Of a stretch of 34,446 nt of DNA, positions 25,441 through 34,220 are shown piece after piece. The DNA comes from an uncultured Clostridia bacterium. GTDB lineage: Bacteria; Bacillota; Clostridia; TANB77; CAG-508. The first letter of the stretch is position 1, and each line of letters starts with the position of its first letter. A program made the position numbers and the translations under genes. Where the stretch lies: positions 1 through 34,446 of the forward strand of contig CAOPES010000007.1 in the NCBI GenBank assembly GCA_948502395.1. The letters are read 5' to 3'. The notes below the pieces were generated by a model, which did no database searches, had not been told where the DNA came from, and saw only the letters and a list, made by a program, of their open reading frames with translations.

Positions 25441-27519
25441 GTGAACAACCAAATGTTAGTCTATATAATGGGTGGAGCAGTTGCTGCCCTTGTAGTAATA
25501 ATATTCTTATATGTAATAATATCAAAGAAAACGCAAAAATCTGAATACAAAAAAATAAAGCAATTACAAGAAGGAACAAGAGATAGAAGATTTTCAGCCG
25601 AAGTATTACTACAAAAACTATATTTAGCATACATAAAAATACCATTTTTAAAAAGATATGTATTAAAAGTAAGAAGAAGACTAGAAATAATAAATATAGA
25701 CGACGAATACAACACAAGAAAAGGTACAGCAAAAATCCTTACAATAGCATTAACAATAATAGTACCTCTAATGATAGTAACAATAGCAATAACATCTTCA
25801 AACTATTTATTAATGTCAATACTATTAATCTTTGAACTATTTATGGTAGATACATTCATAGACGGTTCAGTAGATAAAATAGACAACAACATATTAAAAC
25901 AACAAATAGAATTCTTTTCAGAAATAAGACACGCATACCATGAATTCAACATGGTAGAAGAAGCAATATATCAAGTATCACAAGATGACGAAAAAGAAGT
26001 ATCAAGACAAGGCGAAAAGATATATGAAATATTAATATCAGATGATCCTGAAAATGAATTAGAAAAATATTACGATATAGCTCCAAACAGTTACTTAAAA
26101 GAATTTGCCGGAGTATCATACCTAACAAAAGAATTTGGTGACAGAAAAGTAGATGGAGCATCATTATACTTAAAAAATATAAACAACATAACACAAGAAA
26201 TGCAACTAGAAATTTTGAAAAGAGACAAATTAAACTATGTATTTCAAAGTTTATCAGTAATATCAGTAGTACCAGTATTGCTACTAGAACCATTAAAAAG
26301 CTGGTCAATATCAAACTTCTCATTCACACAAAGTTGGTATGAAGGAAAACCAGGATTAATAGTTCAAATACTAATAATACTAATTACTGTTATGTGTTAT
26401 ATATTAGTTAGAAAATTAAAAGACAATGGGTCAACAGCAATAAACACAAGAAACACAGAAAACCCATGGCAACAAAGACTATACAGTAAAAAAATAATCA
26501 AAAAAATAGTAGACTTATTTATACCAAAAGAAGGAACAAAAGAATATAAGAAAATTCAACAAATGCTAAAAGACTCAGCATCACATTTAAAAATGGAATG
26601 GCTATATGTAAATAGAATAACCATTTGCATAGTAACATTTTTTGCATCAATTATACTATTTGCACAATTGCACTCAGTTGCAATAAATTACATATATACA
26701 GAGCCGACAACAGACTATAATATAATAGGGGACTTAACAGATAAAGACAGGAAAAAGGCTATGGAAATAACTGAAATGGACAACTATTTCCTAGATATGT
26801 TTAGAGGAAAATTAGACACTACAACAGCAGATGTTGAATTAGCATTTAGAAGATCAAGATACTATGAAGAAGATATGGCAGATGATGAAATTACAGAAAC
26901 TGCAAGAAGAATAGTAGAAGACAAACTAGCAATAATCAATACAGAATACCTACAATGGTTCGAAATCTTACTAGCAATAGCATTCGCACTAGTTGGATAT
27001 ATGGCACCAATTGGATTGCTAATGTTCCAAGTAATAATGAGAAAGCTAGAAATGGAAGACGAAGTAATGCAATTCCAGACAATTATATTAATGCTTATGA
27101 GAATTGAAAGGGTAAATGTTGAAATTATACTAGACTGGCTAGAAAGATATTCAAACATATTCAGACCACAAATTACAAGATGTGTGAACAACTATGAAGC
27201 AGGAGCTTGGGAGGCTCTAGAAGCTATGAAAGAAGAAGTTTCTTATCAGCCATTAATCAGAATAATAGAAAGCTTACAAGCAGCAGTAGAAAAAATACCA
27301 ATTAGAGATGCCTTTGATGAATTAGACTCAGAAAGAGACTATTACAAAGAAAAACGTAAAGAATCAAACGAAAGATTAATCAAAAGAAAAGGTATGATAG
27401 GAAAAGGAATTGGATTTACTCCAATGATTGCAATGTTCTGTGGATACTTAATTATTCCATTAGTATTTATAGGATTAACAAGTATGTCAAACTCATTTGC
27501 TTCTATGTCAGCATTATAG
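25441..27519 (+). CDS. TadB-TadC-like integral membrane protein (double GspF-type)
   Basis: 692 residues, about twice the length of a single TadB or TadC. Hydrophobic segments lie near residues 5-28, 98-120, 123-142, 268-285, 302-322, 392-410, 505-532 and 659-680. They form two sets with long soluble stretches between them (FFSEIRHAYHEFNMVEEAIY in the first; EDEVMQFQTIILMLMRIERV and AWEALEAMKEEVSYQPLIRI in the second, typical of T2SSF/GspF domains). A fused pair of inner-membrane platform proteins fits its place behind the CpaF-like ATPase. The start is taken as GTG at 25441, twelve bases behind GGGAGG; an ATG four codons on is possible. Confidence 0.75.
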   Translation: MNNQMLVYIMGGAVAALVVIIFLYVIISKKTQKSEYKKIKQLQEGTRDRRFSAEVLLQKLYLAYIKIPFLKRYVLKVRRRLEIINIDDEYNTRKGTAKILTIALTIIVPLMIVTIAITSSNYLLMSILLIFELFMVDTFIDGSVDKIDNNILKQQIEFFSEIRHAYHEFNMVEEAIYQVSQDDEKEVSRQGEKIYEILISDDPENELEKYYDIAPNSYLKEFAGVSYLTKEFGDRKVDGASLYLKNINNITQEMQLEILKRDKLNYVFQSLSVISVVPVLLLEPLKSWSISNFSFTQSWYEGKPGLIVQILIILITVMCYILVRKLKDNGSTAINTRNTENPWQQRLYSKKIIKKIVDLFIPKEGTKEYKKIQQMLKDSASHLKMEWLYVNRITICIVTFFASIILFAQLHSVAINYIYTEPTTDYNIIGDLTDKDRKKAMEITEMDNYFLDMFRGKLDTTTADVELAFRRSRYYEEDMADDEITETARRIVEDKLAIINTEYLQWFEILLAIAFALVGYMAPIGLLMFQVIMRKLEMEDEVMQFQTIILMLMRIERVNVEIILDWLERYSNIFRPQITRCVNNYEAGAWEALEAMKEEVSYQPLIRIIESLQAAVEKIPIRDAFDELDSERDYYKEKRKESNERLIKRKGMIGKGIGFTPMIAMFCGYLIIPLVFIGLTSMSNSFASMSAL

Positions 27520-27533
27520 AATAGGAGGAATTT

Positions 27534-27995
27534 ATGGAAAATGCATCAAAAGCCCTGCTTATGGCAGGGGGGATTTTAATAGCATTACTAATTTTGGGAG
27601 CACTTATTATGATGTTCACAAGCTTGCAAGATTATCAGAATACTAATGATGCGCAAACTAAAAATAGCCAAATTGCACAATTTAACAATCAGTTTGAGCC
27701 TTATAATAAAGACAGCTTGACTTTGATGGAACTTAAGAGTGTTTATAATAAGATAGAAAGTAATAATGCTCAACACCCAGAATATAAAATTGAGCATAAC
27801 ATAAATGAAGCATTACTAAAGAATAAAGCAGGTCTAAGTAATGATGATTATAATAAATTTTTAACTCCAAATGGTTTTAGAACTATTGATGATGCAAAGA
27901 AACAAAATTTGAAATTTAAATGTCTATCAGATAAAATAGAATATAAAAATTTGGATAACAGAATTAGTAAAATGTATTTTGACATAAATAATTAG
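27534..27995 (+). CDS. MENA-type pilin-like protein 1
   Basis: 153 residues. It starts MENASKALLMAGGILIALLI and continues hydrophobic to residue ~30, then is soluble, with a C-terminal pair of strands FKCLSDKIEY...RISKMYFDI. It looks like a pilin whose N-terminal helix begins at the initiator Met without a leader peptide. Three more genes behind it share the MENA start. AGGAGG lies five bases before the ATG. Probable structural or minor pilin of this locus; no family name recognised. Confidence 0.7.
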   Translation: MENASKALLMAGGILIALLILGALIMMFTSLQDYQNTNDAQTKNSQIAQFNNQFEPYNKDSLTLMELKSVYNKIESNNAQHPEYKIEHNINEALLKNKAGLSNDDYNKFLTPNGFRTIDDAKKQNLKFKCLSDKIEYKNLDNRISKMYFDINN

Positions 27996-28004
27996 GAGGA
28001 AAAT

Positions 28005-28451
28005 ATGGAGAATGCATCAAAAGCATTGATAATGGCAGGTGGAGTTTTAATAGGAATACTTATTTTATCATTAGCTGTATACTTATTTATTGATTTTGGT
28101 GGTAAAGCATCAGTAATACATGATCGCATAACATCAAATCAATTAACACAATTTAATGCACAATTTAATGTATATGCAGGAAGAAATGATGTAACAATTT
28201 ATCAAATAATTACAGTTTCAAATTTAGCATACCAAAATAATATAAATGAAGAAGATGATACGTACAAAGTACAAGTGTTTCTTGAAGGAAAAGGAAAAAT
28301 AAGTGATCAACAAGATCGTAGGAATTTAATTACTGATTATAGTGCAGTAGATACTTCAACAGGAGAAATTAAAGACCTATTTAAATGTAATTTAGTAAAA
28401 TATCATGAAAATGGAAGGGTATCAGAAATACACTTCTCAAAAAACAGCTAA
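28005..28451 (+). CDS. MENA-type pilin-like protein 2
   Basis: 148 residues. Start MENASKALIMAGGVLIGILI, hydrophobic to ~30, with FNAQFNVYAGRNDVTIYQII matching the same place in the preceding paralogue (FNNQFEPYNKDSLTLMELKS). C-terminal FKCNLVKYHENGRVSEIHF matches the C-terminal strands of its neighbours. It starts nine bases behind the previous stop, with AGGAGG. Confidence 0.7.
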   Translation: MENASKALIMAGGVLIGILILSLAVYLFIDFGGKASVIHDRITSNQLTQFNAQFNVYAGRNDVTIYQIITVSNLAYQNNINEEDDTYKVQVFLEGKGKISDQQDRRNLITDYSAVDTSTGEIKDLFKCNLVKYHENGRVSEIHFSKNS

Positions 28452-28463
28452 TATAATAAATAC

Positions 28464-28492
28464 TTGAAAAAACGACAAAAAAGTGCTATAAT
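28464..28492 (+). promoter_or_regulatory. Internal promoter in the pilin cluster
   Basis: TTGAAA (28464-28469), a 17-base spacer and TATAAT (28487-28492), 16 bases before the next start. It would allow the later pilin genes to be expressed apart from the assembly genes. Confidence 0.7.
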
Positions 28493-28508
28493 AAAATAGG
28501 GAGTTACA

Positions 28509-28940
28509 ATGAAGAAAATAGCAATATTTTTTATTATAATAATAGCAATAGTATCTACAATTGCTTACATATATTTAAACCAAATAGCAACAAATAGAAC
28601 ATTGCAAAAAGCAAATGCCCAATTCAGTATAAAAAAAGACCAAGAAATGATAGGTCAAGAACTAGCAACAATAATGAACAGAGTAATAAATACAAATGAA
28701 AAAAATGAAATTCCTAAAAATGATAAAGGCGAATTTATTGAAAATAATGAAAATTCAATAAAAATGGATATAACATTTACAGATGTTGATGTAACATATG
28801 CAATAGAGCGAATAGGACAAGCTGGAATAGCAAGTTTTGTTCAAAATTATAGGGGAATTACATTTAGGTGTAGCGAAGTTCAATATCATAAATCAACAGG
28901 AAGAATAAAGTATATGAGATTTGAACAAGTTACAGAATAA
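28509..28940 (+). CDS. Pilin-like membrane-anchored protein with basic N-terminus
   Basis: 143 residues. MKKIAIFFIIIIAIVSTIAY is a basic start and hydrophobic helix; it lacks the MENA motif. It shares the C-terminal pattern FRCSEVQYHKSTGRIKYMRF with the MENA proteins on either side, so it is a relative with a different anchor. GGGAG ahead of the ATG. Function unknown; minor pilin likely. Confidence 0.65.
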   Translation: MKKIAIFFIIIIAIVSTIAYIYLNQIATNRTLQKANAQFSIKKDQEMIGQELATIMNRVINTNEKNEIPKNDKGEFIENNENSIKMDITFTDVDVTYAIERIGQAGIASFVQNYRGITFRCSEVQYHKSTGRIKYMRFEQVTE

Positions 28941-29020
28941 ATTATGTTATTAATGTTACTAAATTAGAGTTTAGTAAAAATGTAAATAAATTAAATTACA
29001 AATGAAGGGAGAAATGTATT

Positions 29021-29431
29021 ATGGAGAATGCGTCAAAAGCATTAATTATAGCAGGAGCTATATTATTAGCTATATTATTAATATCTTTAGGAATTATGAT
29101 ATTCAGCCAAGCGCAAGACACAGTATCAAATAGTGGGATGTCTGATGCTGATAGACAATCATTCAATAACAGATTTTTAAAATATGAAGGAGATCAAAAA
29201 GGCACAGTAGTAAAAGCATTATTAAATGAGATTATAGCATCCAATGCTGATCCAAATAATTCAGATAGACAAGTTAAAGCAAATGGAGCAGCCGTAACTT
29301 CAACTAACACAGCAGGAAGTGTTCCTATTAAAACTTCAGAATTATATACAGTGACAATGAAATTTAATACAGGTACATCAGGTACTGGTAGAATAAACGA
29401 TATGACTATTACAAAAGCAACAAATAACTAG
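29021..29431 (+). CDS. MENA-type pilin-like protein 3
   Basis: 136 residues. Start MENASKALIIAGAILLAILL, hydrophobic to ~30, then ADRQSFNNRFLKYEGDQKGT (matching the FN.QF..Y segment of the paralogues), a Ser/Thr/Asn-rich middle and a C-terminal YTVTMKFNTG...GRINDMTI in place of the Cys-containing strand. Its small size and composition make it the best candidate for a major pilin. Upstream, TACTAAA/TTTAGTA could form a short hairpin. Confidence 0.7.
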   Translation: MENASKALIIAGAILLAILLISLGIMIFSQAQDTVSNSGMSDADRQSFNNRFLKYEGDQKGTVVKALLNEIIASNADPNNSDRQVKANGAAVTSTNTAGSVPIKTSELYTVTMKFNTGTSGTGRINDMTITKATNN

Positions 29432-29448
29432 TAAAAAGGAGGTATACT

Positions 29449-30072
29449 ATGGAAAATGCAGTAGAAGCATTAAAAATGGCAGGTTCAGTTTTATTGTTTG
29501 TTATGGCACTTTCCATAGCTATGCTATCTTTTACACAAGCAAGAAGTGCGATAGACACATTAGTTGAATATTCAGATAGAGAGTACTCAACAATAGAAAA
29601 CGACGATAGATTTTATTATAGAACAGGTAAGACAGAACGATATGTTGGAATGGAAACAATAATTCCAACAATATATAGAGTACTTGATGAAAGCTATAGA
29701 ATAATATTTAAATTTCCAGATGATTATTATTTATATATAGATAAAACTCAAAACAGAAAGATTTGTGAAATTGACTTTACTATAGACCAAAATGGTATTA
29801 GTGATAGACTAAATTTCTTAAATTCAATAGTGTATAATTTGCCTGATAAGAACGGAGATAATACAAATAGAATAAATGATTCACAGAGCTTGCATGATTA
29901 TCTTATAGAAAAGTTAAAGAATAATTATAAGATAAAAGAATCATTAGGTACATATTATAATGAAGACAGAAGAACTAAAAAAGATATCGAAGCAAACATA
30001 ACAGAGAAGTTATCTGAGGTTTCAGAAGTTAATAAAAAAGAAGCGAGAGTAATAACATATACATTTGAATAA
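29449..30072 (+). CDS. MENA-type pilin-like protein 4
   Basis: 207 residues, the longest of the set. Start MENAVEALKMAGSVLLFVMA with a hydrophobic helix to ~28, then a charged soluble domain with REYSTIENDDRFYYRTGKTE and a Lys/Glu-rich C-terminus; the Cys-strand motif is absent. It follows the previous gene by 17 bases with AAGGAGG. Probably a tip or minor pilin; function unknown. Confidence 0.65.
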   Translation: MENAVEALKMAGSVLLFVMALSIAMLSFTQARSAIDTLVEYSDREYSTIENDDRFYYRTGKTERYVGMETIIPTIYRVLDESYRIIFKFPDDYYLYIDKTQNRKICEIDFTIDQNGISDRLNFLNSIVYNLPDKNGDNTNRINDSQSLHDYLIEKLKNNYKIKESLGTYYNEDRRTKKDIEANITEKLSEVSEVNKKEARVITYTFE

Positions 30073-30141
30073 AAATAAAAGCAAGAATAATGTAATATAT
30101 TTTACATTATAAGTATTAATTGTAAAAAAGGAGGAGATAAT

Positions 30142-30684
30142 ATGAGCGATACTTTAATAACAGTAATTGCTATAGGACTAGCAGCAATTTTAATGTTTGT
30201 ATTTCCACTAATGACAATATCAGATAGAACAGATGATGTATCTCAATTAGCAGTAAAAACAGCTACCACAGAATTTGTAGATACAGCAAGAACAACAGGA
30301 AAAATAACAGAAGCTAATTACGATAAATTTCTTGAAACAATAACATCTACAGGTAATACTTATGATGTAGAATTAGAAGTAGAAGTAAGAGATACAAATT
30401 TAGGAAAGAAAACTTCAATGGTACAAGCTGATAAAATAGGTGAAAATGCATCATATACAGTATATACTTCACAAATTATGAACGAATGGGATAAGCAAAA
30501 GAAAGCAGGCAAGACAGAAGCTATATATTACTGTAAAGAAGGAGACTTGATTTCTGCACGTGTAAAAAATACAAACCAAACAATATCACAACAATTAAAG
30601 AATTTCTTTTATACAGTAACAGGAAATGATACATACACAATTGCTGCAAATCATGCAGGAATTGTGACTGCAAATGGAAGATAA
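30142..30684 (+). CDS. Pilin-like or TadE-like membrane-anchored protein
   Basis: 180 residues. A hydrophobic helix near residues 4-26 (LITVIAIGLAAILMFVFPLM) precedes TISDRTDDVSQLAVKTATTE, a layout like TadE-type pseudopilins. The rest is beta-rich and Thr-rich with one Cys. AAGGAGG before the ATG. A strong hairpin follows the gene. Role inferred only from position and anchor. Confidence 0.6.
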   Translation: MSDTLITVIAIGLAAILMFVFPLMTISDRTDDVSQLAVKTATTEFVDTARTTGKITEANYDKFLETITSTGNTYDVELEVEVRDTNLGKKTSMVQADKIGENASYTVYTSQIMNEWDKQKKAGKTEAIYYCKEGDLISARVKNTNQTISQQLKNFFYTVTGNDTYTIAANHAGIVTANGR

Positions 30685-30698
30685 TTATAGATAAACAA

Positions 30699-30729
30699 AA
30701 ATAGCTTGTAATTATATTACAAGCTATTT
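30699..30729 (+). terminator. Hairpin behind the TadE-like gene
   Basis: AAATAGCTTGTAA (30699-30711) pairs perfectly with TTACAAGCTATTT (30717-30729). The U-tract is short, so it may terminate partially or protect the transcript end. Confidence 0.55.
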
Positions 30730-30775
30730 GCAAATAAAATATAAAAGTTTAATATAAACTAAAGAGAGGGAAGCT

Positions 30776-32738
30776 ATGAAAATACAAGGATTAGCGGTTC
30801 TAGCAATAATACTAATTTTACCAATGACCATAATATTAAATAGTTATTCAGCAAATAAAATAAAAACAATAGATTTGCAAATGACTTATGATTCGAGATT
30901 AAAAGTTGCGACATATGACGGAATAAAAGCTTTTCAAATGAATATGTCAAATAGCGCAACTTCAAATATATCAGATTCTAAGATGAGAGATATAAAAGCA
31001 GCAATAAATACATTTTATAATTCATTATCAAGTCAATTTAGTATGACAGGTTATGGTGAAGATGTATTGCAAGCTTATGTACCAGCAATTGTCTATACAT
31101 TATATGATGGATATTACATTTATTCAGATTATAAAAATACATTAAGCTCAAATGATTCTTTTTATGATAATGCAAGTGAAAAATATAAAGATGGAGAACA
31201 GTTATATGGATTAAAGCCATATATTTATTATAGTTGCAGATATCAAAATTCTAATTATGATGTTGTAATAACATATACATTAGATTCATATATAACAATT
31301 CAAGGAACAATCGGCGGAAAACCAGTTAATGAGTCAGGATATTTATTAAGTGGAGTTACATATAATGAAGCAACAGATGAAGTTAAGTACAGAGGAATAA
31401 GAATAGATGAAGAGAATAACAAAGAAGGTTTGAAACAGTATGTGTATATTCCAGGAGAAATGAGAGATGGTAATGGATTTATAGGAAAGAAATTAACATA
31501 TACAACAGTTAATGGTACAGAAGCTAATGGTCAAACTCGGTGCAATACAAAAATATCCATATAGAAAAATAAATGGCGTTAAATATTATGTAGATGTTGA
31601 TAACAACGTGTTTTCAGTATTGAATGATAATAAAGAATCACTTTTAAATGCTAAGGCAAACAAAATTATAAATAATACATCTGCAAAAGAATTTTATAAA
31701 GAAGCATATAAATTTAAACAGAAGTTTGAATATGGATATGTAAGGGAACAAGAAGAACCAAATTTATCGCTTTTAAGAGATTTATCAGTAGATGATGCTA
31801 TAAATTCAGAAGGAATAAAATATAAAAATATAGAAAATAATCCATATATAAGTTCTACTGGAAATAAAATTTTTGATGAATGGTTTAATACAAATAATAA
31901 CGAAACTTTTATAGAAGATGAAAACTCTAATTTTAATAGGCACAGAAAGGAAGTAATAAGGAATTCAATTGAATCAAATTTAATTGTAGCAATTTCAAAC
32001 TATAATAATATATATAAAGAACAAAGTGGTACAGAAGTTAATTTTGCTATGCCAAAATTGAAAGATGAAGAATGGGAAGAGCTAACAACAAACATATCTA
32101 TGATTACATTTTTACAAGGATTAAATATAGGTGGGAAAATATATAATGGATATGCCTATGTTCCAAATGATATTAATGAAGACTTTGTATCAGAAGACTC
32201 AATATATATCACAGCAAATAATAAATATTATAAGGTAACAGATGTAGATTTAACAAATGGAAATGTAGATATAAATAATGCCACAGGTGTATTTAATGTG
32301 GATTTTGAAAGAAGGACGATAGAAGGTACATATAATGAAGTATTAGGAAATAGTTATAAAAATGAATCTGCGATAACAAGATTAGAAGAGCTATGTAAAG
32401 AAAGGGGAACAGGAGAACTAAAAGTAGAGAGAACAGCTAATGGAACAATTGAAAACGTTTACATTAAGCATAAAAGAAATATATATTTTTATCCAAAAGA
32501 AGAACTAGGTTCGTATACTTCAATAATTACTTTAAACTCAGATAGTGGAATAGATTTAAAAAATGGTACAGGTAATACTCACAAAATAACTGGAGTTGTG
32601 AGAAAGACTTATGACGCAACAAATAAAGAGTATAAAATATTGCAATTATATTATACAGCGTTAGGAAGAGAAAGATATGGAATGCGTAGAGTTACGATCA
32701 GCCCATTTCCAACAACATCAAAATGTTTAGAGGAATAA
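30776..32738 (+). CDS. Large membrane-anchored pilus-locus protein, read through a +1 shift at CGG
   Basis: 653 residues when the C at 31538 is skipped. An N-terminal helix (residues ~4-24, LAVLAIILILPMTIILNSYS) with no leader precedes a large extracytoplasmic part with many Tyr and Asn. The frame before the CGG ends at 31564; the frame behind it continues to 32738. The joint reads NGQT-G-AIQKYPYRKINGV, and no start codon or ribosome site fits an independent second gene. No known domain recognised; by place and anchor it may be a TadG-like or tip adhesin-like protein. GAGAGGGA precedes the start. Confidence 0.7.
31538..31541 (+). other. CGG-T +1 frameshift site 5 (large pilus protein, codon 255)
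   Basis: ACT CGG T. Skipping C gives GGT (Gly). The only one of the five sites followed by T, which shows that the fourth base is not fixed. Confidence 0.8.
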
Positions 32739-32838
32739 ACTATATCAGAGCCATAAGCAAATTAAAATTTGAATTAAAAAAGAATATAAAAATAAAAAAT
32801 GTAAATACTAATAATAGTAAAAATTAAGGAGAAAAACT

Positions 32839-34068
32839 ATGAAAAAATTCTTAAAAATGCTATTATTAGTATTTTTTCTATTAATAATATATATTTATAC
32901 ACTAGTAATATCAAATATACCAAACAAACTAGTAATATTTGAAGGAGAAAGTATAAATATGAAAACACTTATAGGAATGAACATTAAAAGCAAAGAAAAT
33001 ACAATAGAAACAGCATCAACAAACGCAAACAAAATAAGTGAACAAATAGGAAAAAGAACACTAGAAGTAAGTTTCTTAGACACTGTAAAGCTCAAAGATA
33101 TTGATGTAAACGTATTACCAAGAACGACAATAATACCAGTAGGAAATATAGCAGGAGTAAAACTATACACAAGTGGAGTACTAGTAGTAGGAATGTCAGA
33201 AATAGAAGGAAACGACAGCAAAAAATATAAGCCATATGAAAACACAGGGATAAAAGAAGGGGACACAATAATAAAAATCGACGACAAGCAAATCAGCACA
33301 ACAGAAGACCTAATAAAAACAGTAAATATGTCAAACGGACAAGACATCAAAGTAAAATTTATACACCAAGAAGAAACAAAAGAATGCAGTATGACACCTG
33401 TAAAAACAAACAAAAGTGAATACAAACTAGGATTATGGGTTAGAGATAGTGCCGCAGGAGTAGGAACAGTAACATTTTACGAACCAGCAAGTAAAACATT
33501 TGGAGCATTAGGTCACGGAATAACAGATATAGACACAAATGAGTTGATAAATATATCATCAGGTGAATTTATAACAACAAGAATATTAAACATAACCAAA
33601 GGTGAAGTAGGAGAACCAGGTAAAATACAAGGAACAGTGGAAAATCAACAAAATATAGGCACGATAAGCAAGAATAGTAGGTTTGGAATATATGGAAAAG
33701 TAAACAATTTAGCAAGCTTAAATATAGACAAGTCAAAAGAAGTAGAAGTGGCACTACGAGATGAAATAAAAACAGGAAAAGCAACAATATTATGCAGTTT
33801 GGATAATCAGCAACCAAAGGAATATGAAATTGAAATAGAAAAAATATATAAGGAAAATAATTATGATAACAAAAGTATGCAAATAAAAGTAACAGATCAA
33901 AGATTAATTGACAAAACTGGTGGAATAATTCAAGGTATGTCTGGTGCACCGATATTACAAAATGGTAAATTTATTGGTGCGGTTACACATGTGCTTGTTA
34001 ATAATCCAAAAGAAGGGTATGCTGTTTTCGGGGATATGATGTTGAAACAATCTAAAAATGTCGAATAA
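32839..34068 (+). CDS. spoIVB: SpoIVB-type serine peptidase
   Basis: 409 residues. SpoIVB is made in the forespore, crosses the inner forespore membrane and starts sigma-K activation by cutting SpoIVFA. An N-terminal hydrophobic anchor (residues ~4-27), a PDZ domain around 105-195 (LYTSGVLVVGMSEI; GIKEGDTIIKIDDKQIST) and the S55 peptidase domain: FGALGHGITDIDT near 216-228 (catalytic His), KGEVGEPGKIQG, and GIIQGMSGAPILQNGKFIGA near 363-382 (catalytic Ser). The start has AAGGAG nine bases ahead. In many relatives spo0A follows directly; here it does not within the window. Confidence 0.94.
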   Translation: MKKFLKMLLLVFFLLIIYIYTLVISNIPNKLVIFEGESINMKTLIGMNIKSKENTIETASTNANKISEQIGKRTLEVSFLDTVKLKDIDVNVLPRTTIIPVGNIAGVKLYTSGVLVVGMSEIEGNDSKKYKPYENTGIKEGDTIIKIDDKQISTTEDLIKTVNMSNGQDIKVKFIHQEETKECSMTPVKTNKSEYKLGLWVRDSAAGVGTVTFYEPASKTFGALGHGITDIDTNELINISSGEFITTRILNITKGEVGEPGKIQGTVENQQNIGTISKNSRFGIYGKVNNLASLNIDKSKEVEVALRDEIKTGKATILCSLDNQQPKEYEIEIEKIYKENNYDNKSMQIKVTDQRLIDKTGGIIQGMSGAPILQNGKFIGAVTHVLVNNPKEGYAVFGDMMLKQSKNVE

Positions 34069-34085
34069 TGTTGGATTTTGTCGAA
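34059..34085 (+). promoter_or_regulatory. Pair of Spo0A-type boxes behind spoIVB
   Basis: TGTCGAA at 34059-34065 (overlapping the spoIVB stop) and TGTCGAA at 34079-34085, 20 bases apart. Both match the 0A-box consensus TGNCGAA. Single TGTCGAA heptamers also occur at 1461 and 3391. Confidence 0.5.
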
Positions 34086-34113
34086 CTGAAAAATAGAATG
34101 AAATTTTTTTATG

Positions 34114-34148
34114 AAATATGCAAAAAACTATTGCATATTTTATTTTTT
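34114..34148 (+). terminator. Terminator behind spoIVB
   Basis: AAATATGCAA (34114-34123) pairs with TTGCATATTT (34131-34140), followed by TATTTTTT. Confidence 0.8.
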
Positions 34149-34159
34149 GGTTGTATAAT
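34131..34159 (+). promoter_or_regulatory. Promoter of the coiled-coil gene
   Basis: TTGCAT (34131-34136), a 17-base spacer and TATAAT (34154-34159). The -35 lies in the right arm of the spoIVB terminator. Confidence 0.65.
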
Positions 34160-34220
34160 CTGAATTAGCTTAACTAAGTAGGTGCACTCCAAAGAAAAAA
34201 CTAGACTAAGGAGGTAATAT

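Noticed and set aside
30085..30110. ATAATGTAA/TTACATTAT hairpin ahead of the TadE-like gene as a terminator
   Set aside because: The stem is AT-only and no U-run follows.
4839..31541. Reading the five breaks as ordinary pseudogene mutations or sequencing errors
   Set aside because: All five are the same event (extra C before GGA or GGT), none is in a homopolymer, flanking frames stay conserved and essential motifs resume at once. Error cannot be excluded without reads, but it does not explain the absence of in-frame CGG elsewhere.
31512..32738. Independent gene starting at 31512 in the pilus locus
   Set aside because: Its ATG lies inside the preceding coding region without a ribosome site; sequence before 31538 in that frame is a shadow, and the joint at CGG gives a continuous protein.
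33251..33260. GGGGACACAA inside spoIVB as another GGGGAC element
   Set aside because: It is within a conserved PDZ coding stretch and has no palindromic arms.
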